A DNA stretch of 64,000 bases from Pseudomonas segetis (GTDB taxonomy: Bacteria > Pseudomonadota > Gammaproteobacteria > Pseudomonadales > Pseudomonadaceae): contig NZ_FZOG01000003.1 of assembly GCF_900188155.1 (NCBI RefSeq), positions 248,001 to 312,000 of the forward strand, read 5' to 3'. Of the stretch, positions 45,952 to 55,925 are shown in pieces. Below the pieces are notes generated by a model, which saw only the letters and a program-made list of their open reading frames with translations, had not been told where the DNA came from and searched no databases. The position numbers and the translations under genes are program-made. Positions within the stretch are counted from its first letter, which is position 1. Each line of letters starts with the position of its first letter.

Positions 45952-46683
45952 TCATTGGCGCACCAGTACGGCGCTGAGGTTGTCGCGGGCGGGACCATCA
46001 AGCACCTGGTCGAACATCCGGGAAATGGCCAGGTGCGGTGATGACAGGTTGAGCTGGGCGCTGATCGAGTCGGCGCTCAGGCTTTGGTACAAACCGTCAC
46101 TGCAGAGCAAAAACGCATCATTGGGAAACACGTCCAGCTCGATTGTTTCCAGTTGCAGGTCTTCATAGGCGCCAATGGCACGGGTCAGGGCATGTGAGCC
46201 GGGATGGAACCTGGCCTGCTCGGTAGTGATTTTTTTCTCGTCGATCAACTGTTGGGCGAGGGAGTGATCACGCGTCAGTTGGTAGAGCCGACTGCCGCGC
46301 CACAAATAGCAGCGACTGTCGCCAGCCCAGACACAAGCCGCCCGTTCGCCATCAATCAGCAGCGCAACCACTGTGCTGCCGATTATGGCGTCGGGGCGTG
46401 CTGCGGTGACGGTCAGCTCCTGGCCGAGCCGTCGGTTCAATTCATGCAGGCATTTGCGTACATGCTTGAGACGCTCCTCCAGCGCGCACTCATGGGGTAG
46501 CTCGGCCAGTTGCTCGACAATCAGTCGGCTGGCCAGAGCCCCGTTCTGATGACCGCCCATACCGTCGGCGACCACCCACAGGCCACGTTCCGGCATGGCC
46601 AGGAACGCGTCCTCATTGCGTGCTCGCACTTTACCTGTTTCGGTCCGCGCCACGCTTCGCCAGCGGCTTGTTGCGCCCTGCAT
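45952..46683 (-). CDS. stp1: T6SS PP2C-type protein phosphatase (Stp1/PppA-like)
   Basis: 243 residues. PP2C metal-binding motifs are all present: VRARNEDAFLAMPERGLWVVADGMGGH, CVWAGDSRCYLWR, GAYEDLQLETIELDV and LLCSDGLYQSLS, with the C-terminal PARDNLSAVLVR. It removes the phosphates placed by the neighbouring kinase, as in the P. aeruginosa Stk1/Stp1 pair. Its ATG overlaps the tssM stop (TAATG), so translation is coupled to the membrane-complex gene. Confidence 0.94.
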   Translation of the reverse strand: MQGATSRWRSVARTETGKVRARNEDAFLAMPERGLWVVADGMGGHQNGALASRLIVEQLAELPHECALEERLKHVRKCLHELNRRLGQELTVTAARPDAIIGSTVVALLIDGERAACVWAGDSRCYLWRGSRLYQLTRDHSLAQQLIDEKKITTEQARFHPGSHALTRAIGAYEDLQLETIELDVFPNDAFLLCSDGLYQSLSADSISAQLNLSSPHLAISRMFDQVLDGPARDNLSAVLVRQ

Positions 46684-49600
46684 TAGAGCGCAGCCGGCAG
46701 TCTGAAACTGCGCAACATGTTGATGTCGAAAGGGTTTGGCGAGCGCTGGCTGTGTAGCAAATAGTTAGCGCGTAAGCCACCCAGGTCAGCTTTAAGCAAC
46801 AAGACGTCGCGGCCGCTATGGTAGTCGACACTCATCAGGTCAAGCAGGCGAAACAGTGACCAGGGCCCGTTGTTCTTCTCAATCCCAACACGGCGACCAT
46901 CAAGTTCTTCAAGCACCAGGCTGGTGCGACCTTCGTTAGCCTGGGCTGGCCAGCTGAACGAGGTTTGCACTATTGGTCCGTGGCGATACTCGAGGTTTTC
47001 ATCGCCAAAGCGGAAGTCGGCTCGTGCCAGGCTTGAGTCCAGTGAGTAAGGCTCCAGGGTAAACAGCACCTGAGGCTCGTTCGGATTCTCGGCAAAAAAG
47101 CTGCGGCGAATGGTTTGGGCATTGCCCATTTGACGCAGGAAGGATGCTGAAATCGGCATGCCTTGGTCATCGACTCGACGCAATTGATACTTGCCGGCGC
47201 TGCCGCGAACAAAGGGTTTGAGGTAGCTGTCGAAGAAGTCCTGGGCAATACCACCGGCCTTGAAGAATTCCCGGAAGTCGGCAATTGCGACGTCGCTGTC
47301 ACTGTCAGCGCTAAACGGATAGCGGTTGCGCAGTGAGTTGCGATAAGCACCGTACAGTTCGTTCTTGTAGCGCTTGTTGAGATAGCCGTAGGCCTCATTC
47401 AGGGTCAGCGTCCAACTGCCGATCGCCAAGGGTTGGATCCAGCCCTGGACGGGCATTGGCAAGCGTGCCGCGGCAGCTGTCACCTGGTCGATTGCATTCG
47501 AGCGTCCGCCCATGCGGCCTTTGGCCTGCTCAAACGCCGATTGCTCCGGAGCGCTGGCATTGGCCAGACTGTTGAGTTGGATCTGCAGCTCGCTCAACGC
47601 TTGCTGGGTCGCTGCCAGTTCAGGGCCGGGGCCGCCTTCCTTATCGAGCAGGCGATGCAGTGGCTCGAATTGGCGCTCGAGGGTTTTGCGCGCAGTGGCC
47701 GGCAAGCTGTCGGCCAAGGATGTCTTGGCTTGCTCTGCAGCGGCGGCAGCCAGGCGTGCGGCTTTACCAAGCTTACCGTTTACACCTTTGACTTTGCCTG
47801 CGGCGGCAACACCGTCTGCGACTTCGCCAAGGCCGGCAAAGCGGGTGTTGTCGCGCACTTCGACCAGCAGCTTGACCAGGGGTGAGTTGGCTGCGGTGAG
47901 TGCGGCCAGTTCTTGCGAGCCCTGCGTGGTGCCGGTGATGGGCTGTATGGATATCTTCGCCAGTGCCTCGCTCCAGTAGTTGGCATAGTCGCGGAAGTAC
48001 AGCTGTTCCATTTCGACCAGCAAGCGGCTCAAGTCCTTGCTGCTCAGCGTGTCGGACTTGTCGTCGCCCAGAACCCAGTTGTCCTGCAAGATGTTGCGTA
48101 CCAGGTCGGTGCCTTGAGCAACGAACATCTTCTGATAGCCCGTCTGGGTGTAGAAGCCGGGAATGGTGTAATCGCTGCCGATAAACAGTGGCGCTTGCGG
48201 GCCAAGATTCTGGCTTAAACGATACTCCGGAAGGCTGCGCGCCTGGTCGCGAAGCATGCGGTACACCACGTTTGCCAGGGATTCACTGCGCAGCACCTGG
48301 CGTGCTTGCGCAACCAGTTGGCTGTTTAGCGAGTAGGGCTTGAACGGGCCACTGAGCAAGCGTGCGAAGTGATCATTAAGGCGTTTTTGCGCGCTGCTGT
48401 TGCCTGAGTAGCTTACGGACCAGTCCGCGGCCATCCAGTCTTGCAGATACGCCGGATCACGGCGTGATTCCAGGTTGAGCATGAGGTAGGCGCGCAAGCT
48501 GTTGAGCAGCCGCTCGCGGTCGTTCATGTTGGCGCGGATTTGCGCTTCAAGCTGGCGTGCCACACGGGGCAGCAGGAGCTCTTCGAGTTCGGCTCGATAG
48601 GCGCTCTGCACCACCGGGTCTACCTCCTCGCCCTGGTACAAGCCGGTGCGCTGGAAGTAGGACACATCATCAATCGGTGGGAATACCCGGGTTGCCGCGT
48701 AGCTGTTATCAAGTGCTCCCAGGATGCGCAGCGCGTCGTCCTGGGGTGTGATTTCAGCACGTTGCTGGTCGAGATCCTGGGCAACGCTGCGTACTTGCTC
48801 CAGGCGTCCGTAGTTGGACGAGAAACCATTGGCCCAAAGGAAACCGAAAATGGCCAGACACGCAATAGCGCAGCCGTACATGATCCGATGGCCCCAGTCG
48901 ATCCGGCGGATTTCGCGCTTATCCAGCCCCGCAAGATCTGACTCGGGAAAGATAACCCGGCTCAACAACTGGTTGATAAAGCGTGTGCGGCCTTTGCGGA
49001 AGGTCGGCAGGGCACTGTTGATCAAGCCAAGGTTATCGCCAATGCTGGCGGTCGTGCCGTCCAGTTGGCTATCGAGCTCCGGCGCACTGGTGAAATAGAA
49101 TCCACGCAGGCGGCTGGCGCGTTGGTAGCGGTTGCCGCTGAAGGCCAGTTCGATGAACAGGCACAGGCGCTCGCCGACCTGACCAAGCTGGTGTGGGAAG
49201 TCGAGAATACGGCCCCGGCGCAAAGTATCGCGCTCTTGGTGCATGCGCAAAATGACTTGGCTGTTAAGGCGGGTCAGCAGGGCTTCGAACTCGCGGCGCA
49301 CAACTGGGGTGTCGCTGCTGTTTTGCCCCTTGCGGAAGCTGGCGCCGAGCACCTGGTCGCTTTCCTCGCGGGAGAGCTGGTCGAAGAACTCGTCGAAGCC
49401 GAGAATTTTATCGGCTTTGCTCACGGCCAGGTAAACCGGTACATCCGCGCCCAGGCGCTGGTGGATTTCCTGCAGGCGTTGACGGGTCTGGCGTGCCAGT
49501 GTTTCCAGGGCTTGCTCGGATTTGCCCTGCAGGTCATCCAGCGCGATATTGATCAGAACGCCATTGAGCGGCCGCGCGCGTCGCTTGCGTAGCAAGTCGA

Positions 49601-50225
49601 GCAGGGTAGTCCAGGCGCTGCCGTCGACTTGTGGCTCGGGTTGAGTCAGGTAGCGTCCGGCGGTATCGATCAGCACGGCATGTTCGGCAAAGTACCAGTC
49701 CGCATAACGGGTCCCGGATACATTCTTGGTCATGCGCGAGGCGTCGCCACGGTTGAGTGGGAACTCCAGGCCGGAGAAATCCAGCAGGCTGGTTTTACCG
49801 CTGCCTTGCGGGCCTATGACCAGGTACCACGGCAGGTCATTGCGCCAGCGTTCGCTACGACCCTTGTACATGCTCGAGCGCTTGAGGGTGCGCAATGCGT
49901 CTTTGAAACGGCGGCGCAATTCATGTTGCTCGTCGCTGATCTGGCCTTCGCGGCGCAAGCGCTCTTGAGCTTGTTCGTCGTTCTCGTCGGCTTTCTTTTG
50001 CGCAGAGGCTCGCCAACTGACGAATACCATCGTCAGACCCCAGATCAGGAACAGCAGGCTGATGGTCAGCAGGCGGCTGGTGGCGGATGCCCAGAACTTG
50101 TAGTCGTTGACCGCAAACAATGGGCCTACGAACCAGACAATAAGGGCAATGAACAGAACCAGCAGCAGGCTCCAGACCCATGTTTTACGCAGGAATACGG
50201 CTACTTTGCCGAAAAAACTCTTCAT
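46683..50225 (-). CDS. tssM: T6SS membrane protein TssM (IcmF)
   Basis: 1180 residues. It is the inner-membrane ATPase-like protein of the TssJLM trans-envelope complex. Hydrophobic segments lie near residues 15-32, 40-62 and about 445-465 (RIMYGCAIACLAIFGFLWANG). An intact Walker A (VIGPQGSGKTSLLD, near 135) and a switch-like DTAGRY follow the first pair. The periplasmic C-terminal half ends with the type VI IcmF-C beta domain that contacts TssJ. It overlaps both neighbours (tssL and stp) by 1-4 bp. Confidence 0.96.
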   Translation of the reverse strand: MKSFFGKVAVFLRKTWVWSLLLVLFIALIVWFVGPLFAVNDYKFWASATSRLLTISLLFLIWGLTMVFVSWRASAQKKADENDEQAQERLRREGQISDEQHELRRRFKDALRTLKRSSMYKGRSERWRNDLPWYLVIGPQGSGKTSLLDFSGLEFPLNRGDASRMTKNVSGTRYADWYFAEHAVLIDTAGRYLTQPEPQVDGSAWTTLLDLLRKRRARPLNGVLINIALDDLQGKSEQALETLARQTRQRLQEIHQRLGADVPVYLAVSKADKILGFDEFFDQLSREESDQVLGASFRKGQNSSDTPVVRREFEALLTRLNSQVILRMHQERDTLRRGRILDFPHQLGQVGERLCLFIELAFSGNRYQRASRLRGFYFTSAPELDSQLDGTTASIGDNLGLINSALPTFRKGRTRFINQLLSRVIFPESDLAGLDKREIRRIDWGHRIMYGCAIACLAIFGFLWANGFSSNYGRLEQVRSVAQDLDQQRAEITPQDDALRILGALDNSYAATRVFPPIDDVSYFQRTGLYQGEEVDPVVQSAYRAELEELLLPRVARQLEAQIRANMNDRERLLNSLRAYLMLNLESRRDPAYLQDWMAADWSVSYSGNSSAQKRLNDHFARLLSGPFKPYSLNSQLVAQARQVLRSESLANVVYRMLRDQARSLPEYRLSQNLGPQAPLFIGSDYTIPGFYTQTGYQKMFVAQGTDLVRNILQDNWVLGDDKSDTLSSKDLSRLLVEMEQLYFRDYANYWSEALAKISIQPITGTTQGSQELAALTAANSPLVKLLVEVRDNTRFAGLGEVADGVAAAGKVKGVNGKLGKAARLAAAAAEQAKTSLADSLPATARKTLERQFEPLHRLLDKEGGPGPELAATQQALSELQIQLNSLANASAPEQSAFEQAKGRMGGRSNAIDQVTAAAARLPMPVQGWIQPLAIGSWTLTLNEAYGYLNKRYKNELYGAYRNSLRNRYPFSADSDSDVAIADFREFFKAGGIAQDFFDSYLKPFVRGSAGKYQLRRVDDQGMPISASFLRQMGNAQTIRRSFFAENPNEPQVLFTLEPYSLDSSLARADFRFGDENLEYRHGPIVQTSFSWPAQANEGRTSLVLEELDGRRVGIEKNNGPWSLFRLLDLMSVDYHSGRDVLLLKADLGGLRANYLLHSQRSPNPFDINMLRSFRLPAAL

Positions 50226-51103
50226 TTAGGATCATCCATGACCGCAGCTGAGGTCGGTAGATTTTGCTGAAATGGCTCAAGCGTGGTATCACGTTGTTCG
50301 CTCAATACCCAAGCGAAACCGCTGTACATGACACCCAGGCATATCAGGGTGAAAAGCGCGACCATCCACCACGGGACAATGCGTACCAGGCGATTGCGAG
50401 CATCCTTCAAGCCTTCCCAATGGGGTGAAATGTCCCGTGGGATGTCGCCGCGCAATTGACGAATTTGCCGGTAAAGGCTATCGCGCACCGCTTCGAGCTC
50501 AAGCATGCCGCGCGGTAGCACGCGGTACTTGCCTTCAAAACCGAGGGACAGGCACAGGTACATCAGCTCCAGCATCGGCAAGTGTTTGACCGGGTTGCGG
50601 GCGAGCCGCTCAAGCAGCATGAAGAACTTCTCGCCGCCGAAGGTCTCGTTATGGAAGCTGCTCAGCAGGCTCATTTTCGACCATTGGCTTTCATTGCCCC
50701 ATGCCGTTGTAACCACCGCTTCGTCGACCACAGTGCACAGCACATAGCGCGCGGCCATGACCTGGCTGTTGTCAGCACCTTCGTTGAGTGATGTGTGCTC
50801 AAACAGGCGGATGGCGCTGCTCAGGCGTTGGTGCAGGCTCGAAAGGTCTTCGTGTTCGTAGCTGTGCTTGAGCCTGACCACTTCGGAAAGCAGTGGCGAG
50901 GCAGCAGCCACCAGCGGATTGAGGCTGATGTTGAAGCTTTCCGAAGGGCGCAGGCGGGCGGCGTAGATCATCCGCTCCTCAAGCTGTTCGAATTTGGGCG
51001 CAGTGGCAAAGTCGGTCAGCGGACTTTGTGCGGGAGCGCCGCCATCTCGGCTCAGAATGACGGTCTGGTCACCCTGGCTGTAGTTATCATCCTTGTTGCT
51101 CAT
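50222..51103 (-). CDS. tssL: T6SS membrane protein TssL (DotU/IcmH)
   Basis: 293 residues. The cytoplasmic DotU domain (about 60-230) includes VLCTVVDEAVVTTAWGNESQWS, SFHNETFGGEKFFMLLERL and ELMYLCLSLGFEGKYRV. A single membrane helix near the C-terminus (WWMVALFTLICLGVMYSGFAW) anchors it. There is no OmpA-like peptidoglycan-binding extension, so envelope anchoring must come from elsewhere. It overlaps tssM by 4 bp and follows tssK by 2 bp. Confidence 0.95.
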   Translation of the reverse strand: MSNKDDNYSQGDQTVILSRDGGAPAQSPLTDFATAPKFEQLEERMIYAARLRPSESFNISLNPLVAAASPLLSEVVRLKHSYEHEDLSSLHQRLSSAIRLFEHTSLNEGADNSQVMAARYVLCTVVDEAVVTTAWGNESQWSKMSLLSSFHNETFGGEKFFMLLERLARNPVKHLPMLELMYLCLSLGFEGKYRVLPRGMLELEAVRDSLYRQIRQLRGDIPRDISPHWEGLKDARNRLVRIVPWWMVALFTLICLGVMYSGFAWVLSEQRDTTLEPFQQNLPTSAAVMDDPK

Positions 51104-51105
51104 AA

Positions 51106-52437
51106 TCAGTTCCTGATCGCCCAGAATTTCAGCTCAAGCTCGGTCAGCTCGCCGGAAACGTGAAACGCGAAGCCGCCAGAGCGCTCCAGTTGCGCACGTT
51201 CTTCGGTGGTCAATTCCAGTGCGAAATAAGTTTTGCCGGAGTGGAATGGAATCTGCCGTGGGGCCACGGAAAGTGGCTTAACCTTGATGCCTGGCAGATG
51301 CAGGTTTACCAGTTGGCGGATACGCTCGACCGGTGCGACCTTGAGGTGTGCAGGCAAGCGTCGGCGCAGTTCTTCGGAGTCACACTGGGCACTGGCTGCA
51401 AGTACGAACGACGAGCTGTTAAGCAGCTTGTGGTCGTGTAGCGGCGATACCTGAATGCCGTATTGACGCTGTTGCAAAAGCAATTCGATTGCGTGCTGCT
51501 CGAGCACCATCGACAGCAGCTGGCGCAGCGCATCCATCAGCTTGCTGAAGCTTTGTGCCTGGTCGCTGTGCAGGTAATAGCTGTCCAGCCGTGGGCGTTT
51601 CGTTTCGCCGGAGTAGGTGGCCAATTCGCCGAGCAGGGCCAGTAGTTCACGGTAGATATGTTCAGGGTGAACGTGCTCGATGTTCAGGTAATGGCGCAGC
51701 ACCGGCTCTGCACGGTTGATCAGCTGCAGCATCAGGAAGTCACCAACTTCAGCGCCCGCAACCTTGCCCGACGCTCGAATCCGCTCAGCGAGGATGTCAC
51801 CGCGATGGCCGAGCATGCTGATGACTTCTTTGAGGCACGACAGCAGGTAACCGGATGCCTTGAAATTGACATAGCTCGGCATGAACTCGGTGTCGAGGCT
51901 GATAACCCCGGCCGGAGTGCTGTCAAAAATCACGCACAACTGCAGTTTGACGAATGCCTGATCGCTTTGTTGGTCGCCCAACAGCAAGCGAAAGTCCGGA
52001 CGCGCGCAGCTTACCTGGCTGCTGGCGGCATCATCGGCATTGGAGTCGGCCACATTTTCGACCACGGCGGTGTAGCGCGACAGTACATCCTGCTGTTCAG
52101 GCCGGCGGCTTTCGATGTGGTTGCCCGTGACCAGCGGCAGCGCAAGGTAAACCGGGGTATTGCCCGTGCTTGGTGGCACGTCGATGACCAGCGGTTCGCG
52201 CTCGTCGCCAAGGTCGAACAGGCTGCCGTCGGGCAGGACGCCGCTGGCCTTGCTCACTACCAACTTGCCCATGTTGAGGAATTGGCGGTCGATCTCCAGT
52301 TCAAAGAAGCCCCAGGCATAGCTCTCCAGCTTTTGCGTGCGGGTCTTTAGCTGGTAGTCGTAGTAGCGGTCATTTTGTTGAAAATGCTGCGGGCGCAGCA
52401 GCATCCCTTCTTGCCAGACTACTTTATGTTGGCTCAT
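51106..52437 (-). CDS. tssK: T6SS baseplate protein TssK
   Basis: 443 residues, the usual length. It connects the baseplate to the TssLM membrane complex. The N-terminal signature KVVWQEGMLLRPQHFQQNDRYYDYQL and later GYLLSCLKEVISMLGHRG, LQLINRAEPVLRHYL and HPEHIYRELLALLGELATY are strong family markers. It begins 2 bp after the tssJ stop, in the compact operon tssJ-tssK-tssL-tssM. Confidence 0.96.
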   Translation of the reverse strand: MSQHKVVWQEGMLLRPQHFQQNDRYYDYQLKTRTQKLESYAWGFFELEIDRQFLNMGKLVVSKASGVLPDGSLFDLGDEREPLVIDVPPSTGNTPVYLALPLVTGNHIESRRPEQQDVLSRYTAVVENVADSNADDAASSQVSCARPDFRLLLGDQQSDQAFVKLQLCVIFDSTPAGVISLDTEFMPSYVNFKASGYLLSCLKEVISMLGHRGDILAERIRASGKVAGAEVGDFLMLQLINRAEPVLRHYLNIEHVHPEHIYRELLALLGELATYSGETKRPRLDSYYLHSDQAQSFSKLMDALRQLLSMVLEQHAIELLLQQRQYGIQVSPLHDHKLLNSSSFVLAASAQCDSEELRRRLPAHLKVAPVERIRQLVNLHLPGIKVKPLSVAPRQIPFHSGKTYFALELTTEERAQLERSGGFAFHVSGELTELELKFWAIRN

Positions 52438-52439
52438 GG

Positions 52440-52931
52440 TCAGTCCTTACCCGCAACTGCGTCGGACACCGCATGAATGCCTTGCTCATCAAGGCGCAGG
52501 TTGACCTGGTTGAGCGCTTTGTCTTGCAGCGGAATGATGAATTGCCACTCGGTTTCCGGCAGGTCACGGTAGGCTGCAAGAACCCCCACATAACGGCTGC
52601 CTTCATTGACTGTCAGCTTCAATTGACGGTTTTCGCCCGGACGTAACTCCAACTCTTCAAGCGCGACCAGGTCAGGCGAAAGCGCCTCTTTTGGACGTTC
52701 ATAGAGCGAGAAGAAATCTGCATTCTCGAAGGCAACCGGGTGCTTGAGCTCCATCAGCCTGACCACGATTGGCGAAGGACGGTTGCTGATATCGGGGTTT
52801 AGGCCGCTGCTGCCCGACAGGTTCAGCTCCAACTTGGTGTAGTTCGAGTAAGGTGACAATGCCGAACAGCCTGCGAGGGACAACAGGGCGGCGATGACGA
52901 ATAGGGAAATCAAGCGTTGCATGGAAATCAT
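52440..52931 (-). CDS. tssJ: T6SS outer-membrane lipoprotein TssJ
   Basis: 163 residues from ATG 52931, which overlaps the fha stop (ATGA). A second ATG at 52922 (160 residues) sits 8 bases after AAGGATGA and may be the true start. The lipobox LSLAGC gives an acylated Cys, placing the protein at the outer membrane. The mature beta-sandwich includes SPIVVRLMELKHPVAFENADFFSLYE, typical of TssJ/Lip proteins (VasD). Confidence 0.95.
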   Translation of the reverse strand: MISMQRLISLFVIAALLSLAGCSALSPYSNYTKLELNLSGSSGLNPDISNRPSPIVVRLMELKHPVAFENADFFSLYERPKEALSPDLVALEELELRPGENRQLKLTVNEGSRYVGVLAAYRDLPETEWQFIIPLQDKALNQVNLRLDEQGIHAVSDAVAGKD

Positions 52932-54136
52932 CCTTGGACGTCGTTGTTAAGTGTGGCGATCAGGCGGACCTGTTCTTCGTAGGTTGTGGAAAAGTCGCGG
53001 GCAAACAGGCGCTCGTTCCATTCATTGTTTTGTTCGAGACTGCTGTGCAGGCGTCGATACGCGCGCCAGCGGCTGCCCGAGGTGGCCAGCAGCGGTTTGC
53101 GTCCGTCGCGTTCGAAGCGCAGGATCAATTGCTCGGGTGAAAGCTGCTCGAACACACCCTTAACCGCCGCGCGGCTGGCAGCCAGCAAGGCCACCTGGTG
53201 TGCCTGCAGGTCCCTAAAACCACGACCGATGGCTTGCTCGGCGGGCAGTTGCCCCGGCTTTTGTCCGCGCAGCAATGTATTCATCACTTCGCTGGTGTCG
53301 GTGCTGAGTTTTAGCGGGTTGTTACCTGCGCTCTGCACGGTGGTCAACGCCAGGCGCATTTCGTTTTTCAACTCACTGCGTGTGCGCAGGCTTTGCTGCA
53401 AGCTGCCAATGCTTTGCTTGAGCAGCTTGGCAGCCTTCAATGCCAAGGCTTCGCGGGCCGGCTCATCGAGGTCGTTGAGCGGAACCCCAAGTGCTTCGGA
53501 AAAGCGCTGCCAGAAATCGTTGGACATTGGCTGCGGGGTCGGTGCCTGGGCCTGACTGGTCGGCGCGGCCTGGGGTGTGACCAGCTCGGGAACCAGCAGG
53601 TTTTCGGTCTCGACCTGCGCGTAATCATGCTGCTGCACATCGGCCAGCTCTGGAACATCGAGGGCTGCCAGTTCGTCAGTTTGCAAATAGCCCTGTCTTT
53701 GCTCTTGCTGATCCATCGCGCTAAGCGGGTCCAGATCGAGAAATGCGTCATCGGGAATGATGCTGCTGCCGGTTTCATACGGCCGGCCCAGGTCCGCCTC
53801 GAACTTGCTGGGGTCCTGGATCAGGCGCGCGCGCACCTCGAACTCGCCAAGGCAATAGATGCTGCCGTGCTCAATGCGATGGGGCTCATGCTTGCGCAAG
53901 TTGGCGCCGCTGTCCTTGAGTTGAATGCCATTGCTGCTGATATCGGTCAGGTAGAAACCGCCATCGCGAAAACTGATCTCGGCATGGCGGCTCGAAAGCA
54001 CGCGTTTACGGTCGGGAAGCACCCAGTCACAGGTCTCCGCACGGCCAATAATGCCGCCGGCTTGCTTGAAGGTTTTGCTGGTTGCAAGCCCTGGCAAAAA
54101 TTGCTGGGCACTGACCACGTCGAATACCAGTTCCAT
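52928..54136 (-). CDS. tagH: T6SS FHA-domain protein (TagH/Fha)
   Basis: 402 residues from ATG 54136, preceded by CAGGAGTATTAGCACC; the frame stays open to 54241 but the added residues are unlike the family. The N-terminal FHA domain (about 20-95) has GGIIGRAETCDWVLPD, SSRHAEISFRDGGFYLTDISSNGIQL, the phosphothreonine-binding signature. The C-terminal half matches type VI FHA proteins (FWQRFSEALGVPLNDLD, then LLRGQKPGQLPAEQAIGRGFRDL). It reads the kinase/phosphatase signal. The name TagH is used for HSI-type Fha proteins. Confidence 0.94.
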   Translation of the reverse strand: MELVFDVVSAQQFLPGLATSKTFKQAGGIIGRAETCDWVLPDRKRVLSSRHAEISFRDGGFYLTDISSNGIQLKDSGANLRKHEPHRIEHGSIYCLGEFEVRARLIQDPSKFEADLGRPYETGSSIIPDDAFLDLDPLSAMDQQEQRQGYLQTDELAALDVPELADVQQHDYAQVETENLLVPELVTPQAAPTSQAQAPTPQPMSNDFWQRFSEALGVPLNDLDEPAREALALKAAKLLKQSIGSLQQSLRTRSELKNEMRLALTTVQSAGNNPLKLSTDTSEVMNTLLRGQKPGQLPAEQAIGRGFRDLQAHQVALLAASRAAVKGVFEQLSPEQLILRFERDGRKPLLATSGSRWRAYRRLHSSLEQNNEWNERLFARDFSTTYEEQVRLIATLNNDVQG

Positions 54137-54155
54137 GGTGCTAATACTCCTGAGA

Positions 54156-54290
54156 TCAGTTACCGCGATCGTTAGCTTGCGGATCGCCCAGAGGGCGAAA
54201 TTCATCGTCGTTAAACTTGTAGTTACCGGTGCAACCAGCAAGTGTCAGCACTACAGCTAGCAGTGCTATGGCCCATACATGCGGCTTCAT
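54156..54290 (-). CDS. 44-residue lipoprotein in the T6SS operon (OrfX-like)
   Basis: A small gene between fha and the sigma-54 activator. It starts MKPHVWAIALLAVVLTLAGC, a clean lipoprotein signal with acylated Cys at residue 20, and ends after 24 mature residues (TGNYKFNDDEFRPLGDPQ...). The mature part is short and acidic, with no known fold. In the P. aeruginosa HSI-II cluster I recall an equally placed small gene (orfX, PA1664), so the position is conserved. The start codon is preceded by GAGGGACTCGAT. Function is unknown; it may be an envelope accessory of the TssJLM complex. Confidence 0.82.
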   Translation of the reverse strand: MKPHVWAIALLAVVLTLAGCTGNYKFNDDEFRPLGDPQANDRGN

Positions 54291-54365
54291 ATCGAGTCCC
54301 TCTTGTGTCATTGCTGGCAGTGCACAGCGGTTCTAAGTGGTGTGATTGAGTTATTTTCAAACGGC

Positions 54366-55925
54366 TCAAACATCGCCAGGATTGATGTTCAAGCGCTCCA
54401 TCCGGTACAGCAGGGTTCTTCGTGGCAGTCCAAGTTCGCGAGCCGCCTTGCTCTGGTTGCCACGGTTCTTGCGCAGGCTGTCGAGCAAAAAGTTACGTTC
54501 GACCTGCTCCATGCGCTGGCGCAAGCTGGTTGCCGCGTCGGTGCCGGTTTCGCGATTGAGGTTGAAGTGTTCAGGCAACAACTCATTGCCTTCACAAAGC
54601 AGTACGGCGCGCTCGACCAGGCCCTTGAGCTGGCGCACATTGCCGGGAAAGCTGTATTGCGAGATAGACGCCAGGGTCTCGTCCGAGCAGGCACAGGGCT
54701 CACGCTTTAGGAACTCGCAGGTGTTATCCACAAAGTGCCGGGCAAGCAGCGCAATGTCGTCATTGCGCTCACGCAGCGGTGGTAATTCGATTGGGAAGTG
54801 CGACAGGCGATAGAACAAGTCCTCGCGGAACAGGCCCTTTTCAACCTGGTCATGCAGGTCGAAATGGGTGGCGGCAATAATCCGAACATCCACTTTATGG
54901 GTATCGTTGCAGCCCAGCGGGCGAACCTCGCCTTCTTGCAGCACGCGCAGCAGTTTGGCTTGCAGGCTAAGGGGCATGTCACCGATTTCATCAAGAAACA
55001 GGGTGCCGCCATCTGCGGCATCAAACAGCCCTTTGTGATCACGATCAGCGCCGGTGAAAGCGCCTTTGCGATAACCAAAGAGCTCACTTTCGAGAAGGTG
55101 CTCGGGCAGTGAAGCGCAGTTCTGGACGACGAAATTCTTGCTCCGGCGCGAGCCACAATTATGAATTGCCTGGGCGACCAGCTCTTTGCCCGTGCCGGTT
55201 TCACCGGTGAGTAATACGCTCACGGGGTTGTGCAGCACCTTGCCGATCAACTGGTAGACATCGCGCATGGCCTGGCTATTACCGATCAGGCCATAACCGC
55301 TGGCGCAGGCCGGTTGCAGGCTTTCTGGTTGTTGCGTATCGGTCTGCGACGGCTGCAGTCGATGCATCAGTTGCAATTGGTTGACCCCGAAGTTACCGAG
55401 TAGCCTCAGTGAATCGGCAAAACCGTTCAGGTCCTTGGCCTGGTGGCTGGCGCACAGTAGAAGACCGCTGACATGCTGCTGCTTGTCGACAATGGGCAGG
55501 CACAGCAAGCTGCGCCATGACTGCTGTGTAACCGGTAGAAACTCGGTTTGATGCAGGCTGTTGTCGAGTTCGTTAAGGCTCAATACGCGGTTTTGGCACA
55601 GGCAATATTGCAGCAGCTGTTCGCCGTCGTAGTCACTTGGCAAGCTGTCTGCCGCACGTGGTTGCAAGACGCCATCGAGCCACTCGGCGGTGAGCGTCAG
55701 GCGTGTATGGGTGCTGTCCAGCAGGTATAGCTGGCTTAGCGCCGAACCCGTCAACTCAGCGGTCGCTGCAACCAGCCCATTGAGCAGGTTGTCGGCGTTG
55801 TTGGCTTGAACCAGGCTCGCCAAGCGCTGCAGCAGCCCTTCCGCATAGCGCAGTGGCTGCGGCACCTGGCCGAGAATGGATGGCAGGTTAAGCGAACTCA
55901 CAAACCACAGCTCCGTGTTCATCAA
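54366..55925 (-). CDS. Sigma-54-dependent activator of the T6SS (Sfa-like)
   Basis: 519 residues. Domain order: N-terminal GAF sensor (about 25-180), AAA+ sigma-54 interaction domain (about 215-440) with Walker [18 protein letters not shown], the sigma-54 contact loop GAFTGA, and [23 protein letters not shown]-terminal FIS-type HTH follows ([22 protein letters not shown]). It is the equivalent of Sfa2 of HSI-II. Its presence predicts -24/-12 promoters for the cluster, probably upstream of tssA/hcp outside the window; I found none inside. The start overlaps the clpV end by 38 bp. Confidence 0.94.
   Translation of the reverse strand: MMNTELWFVSSLNLPSILGQVPQPLRYAEGLLQRLASLVQANNADNLLNGLVAATAELTGSALSQLYLLDSTHTRLTLTAEWLDGVLQPRAADSLPSDYDGEQLLQYCLCQNRVLSLNELDNSLHQTEFLPVTQQSWRSLLCLPIVDKQQHVSGLLLCASHQAKDLNGFADSLRLLGNFGVNQLQLMHRLQPSQTDTQQPESLQPACASGYGLIGNSQAMRDVYQLIGKVLHNPVSVLLTGETGTGKELVAQAIHNCGSRRSKNFVVQNCASLPEHLLESELFGYRKGAFTGADRDHKGLFDAADGGTLFLDEIGDMPLSLQAKLLRVLQEGEVRPLGCNDTHKVDVRIIAATHFDLHDQVEKGLFREDLFYRLSHFPIELPPLRERNDDIALLARHFVDNTCEFLKREPCACSDETLASISQYSFPGNVRQLKGLVERAVLLCEGNELLPEHFNLNRETGTDAATSLRQRMEQVERNFLLDSLRKNRGNQSKAARELGLPRRTLLYRMERLNINPGDV

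Noticed and set aside
54291..54365. Sigma-54 promoter near the activator gene
   Set aside because: No TGGCAC-N5-TTGC element was seen; the sites are expected upstream of the first T6SS genes, outside the window.
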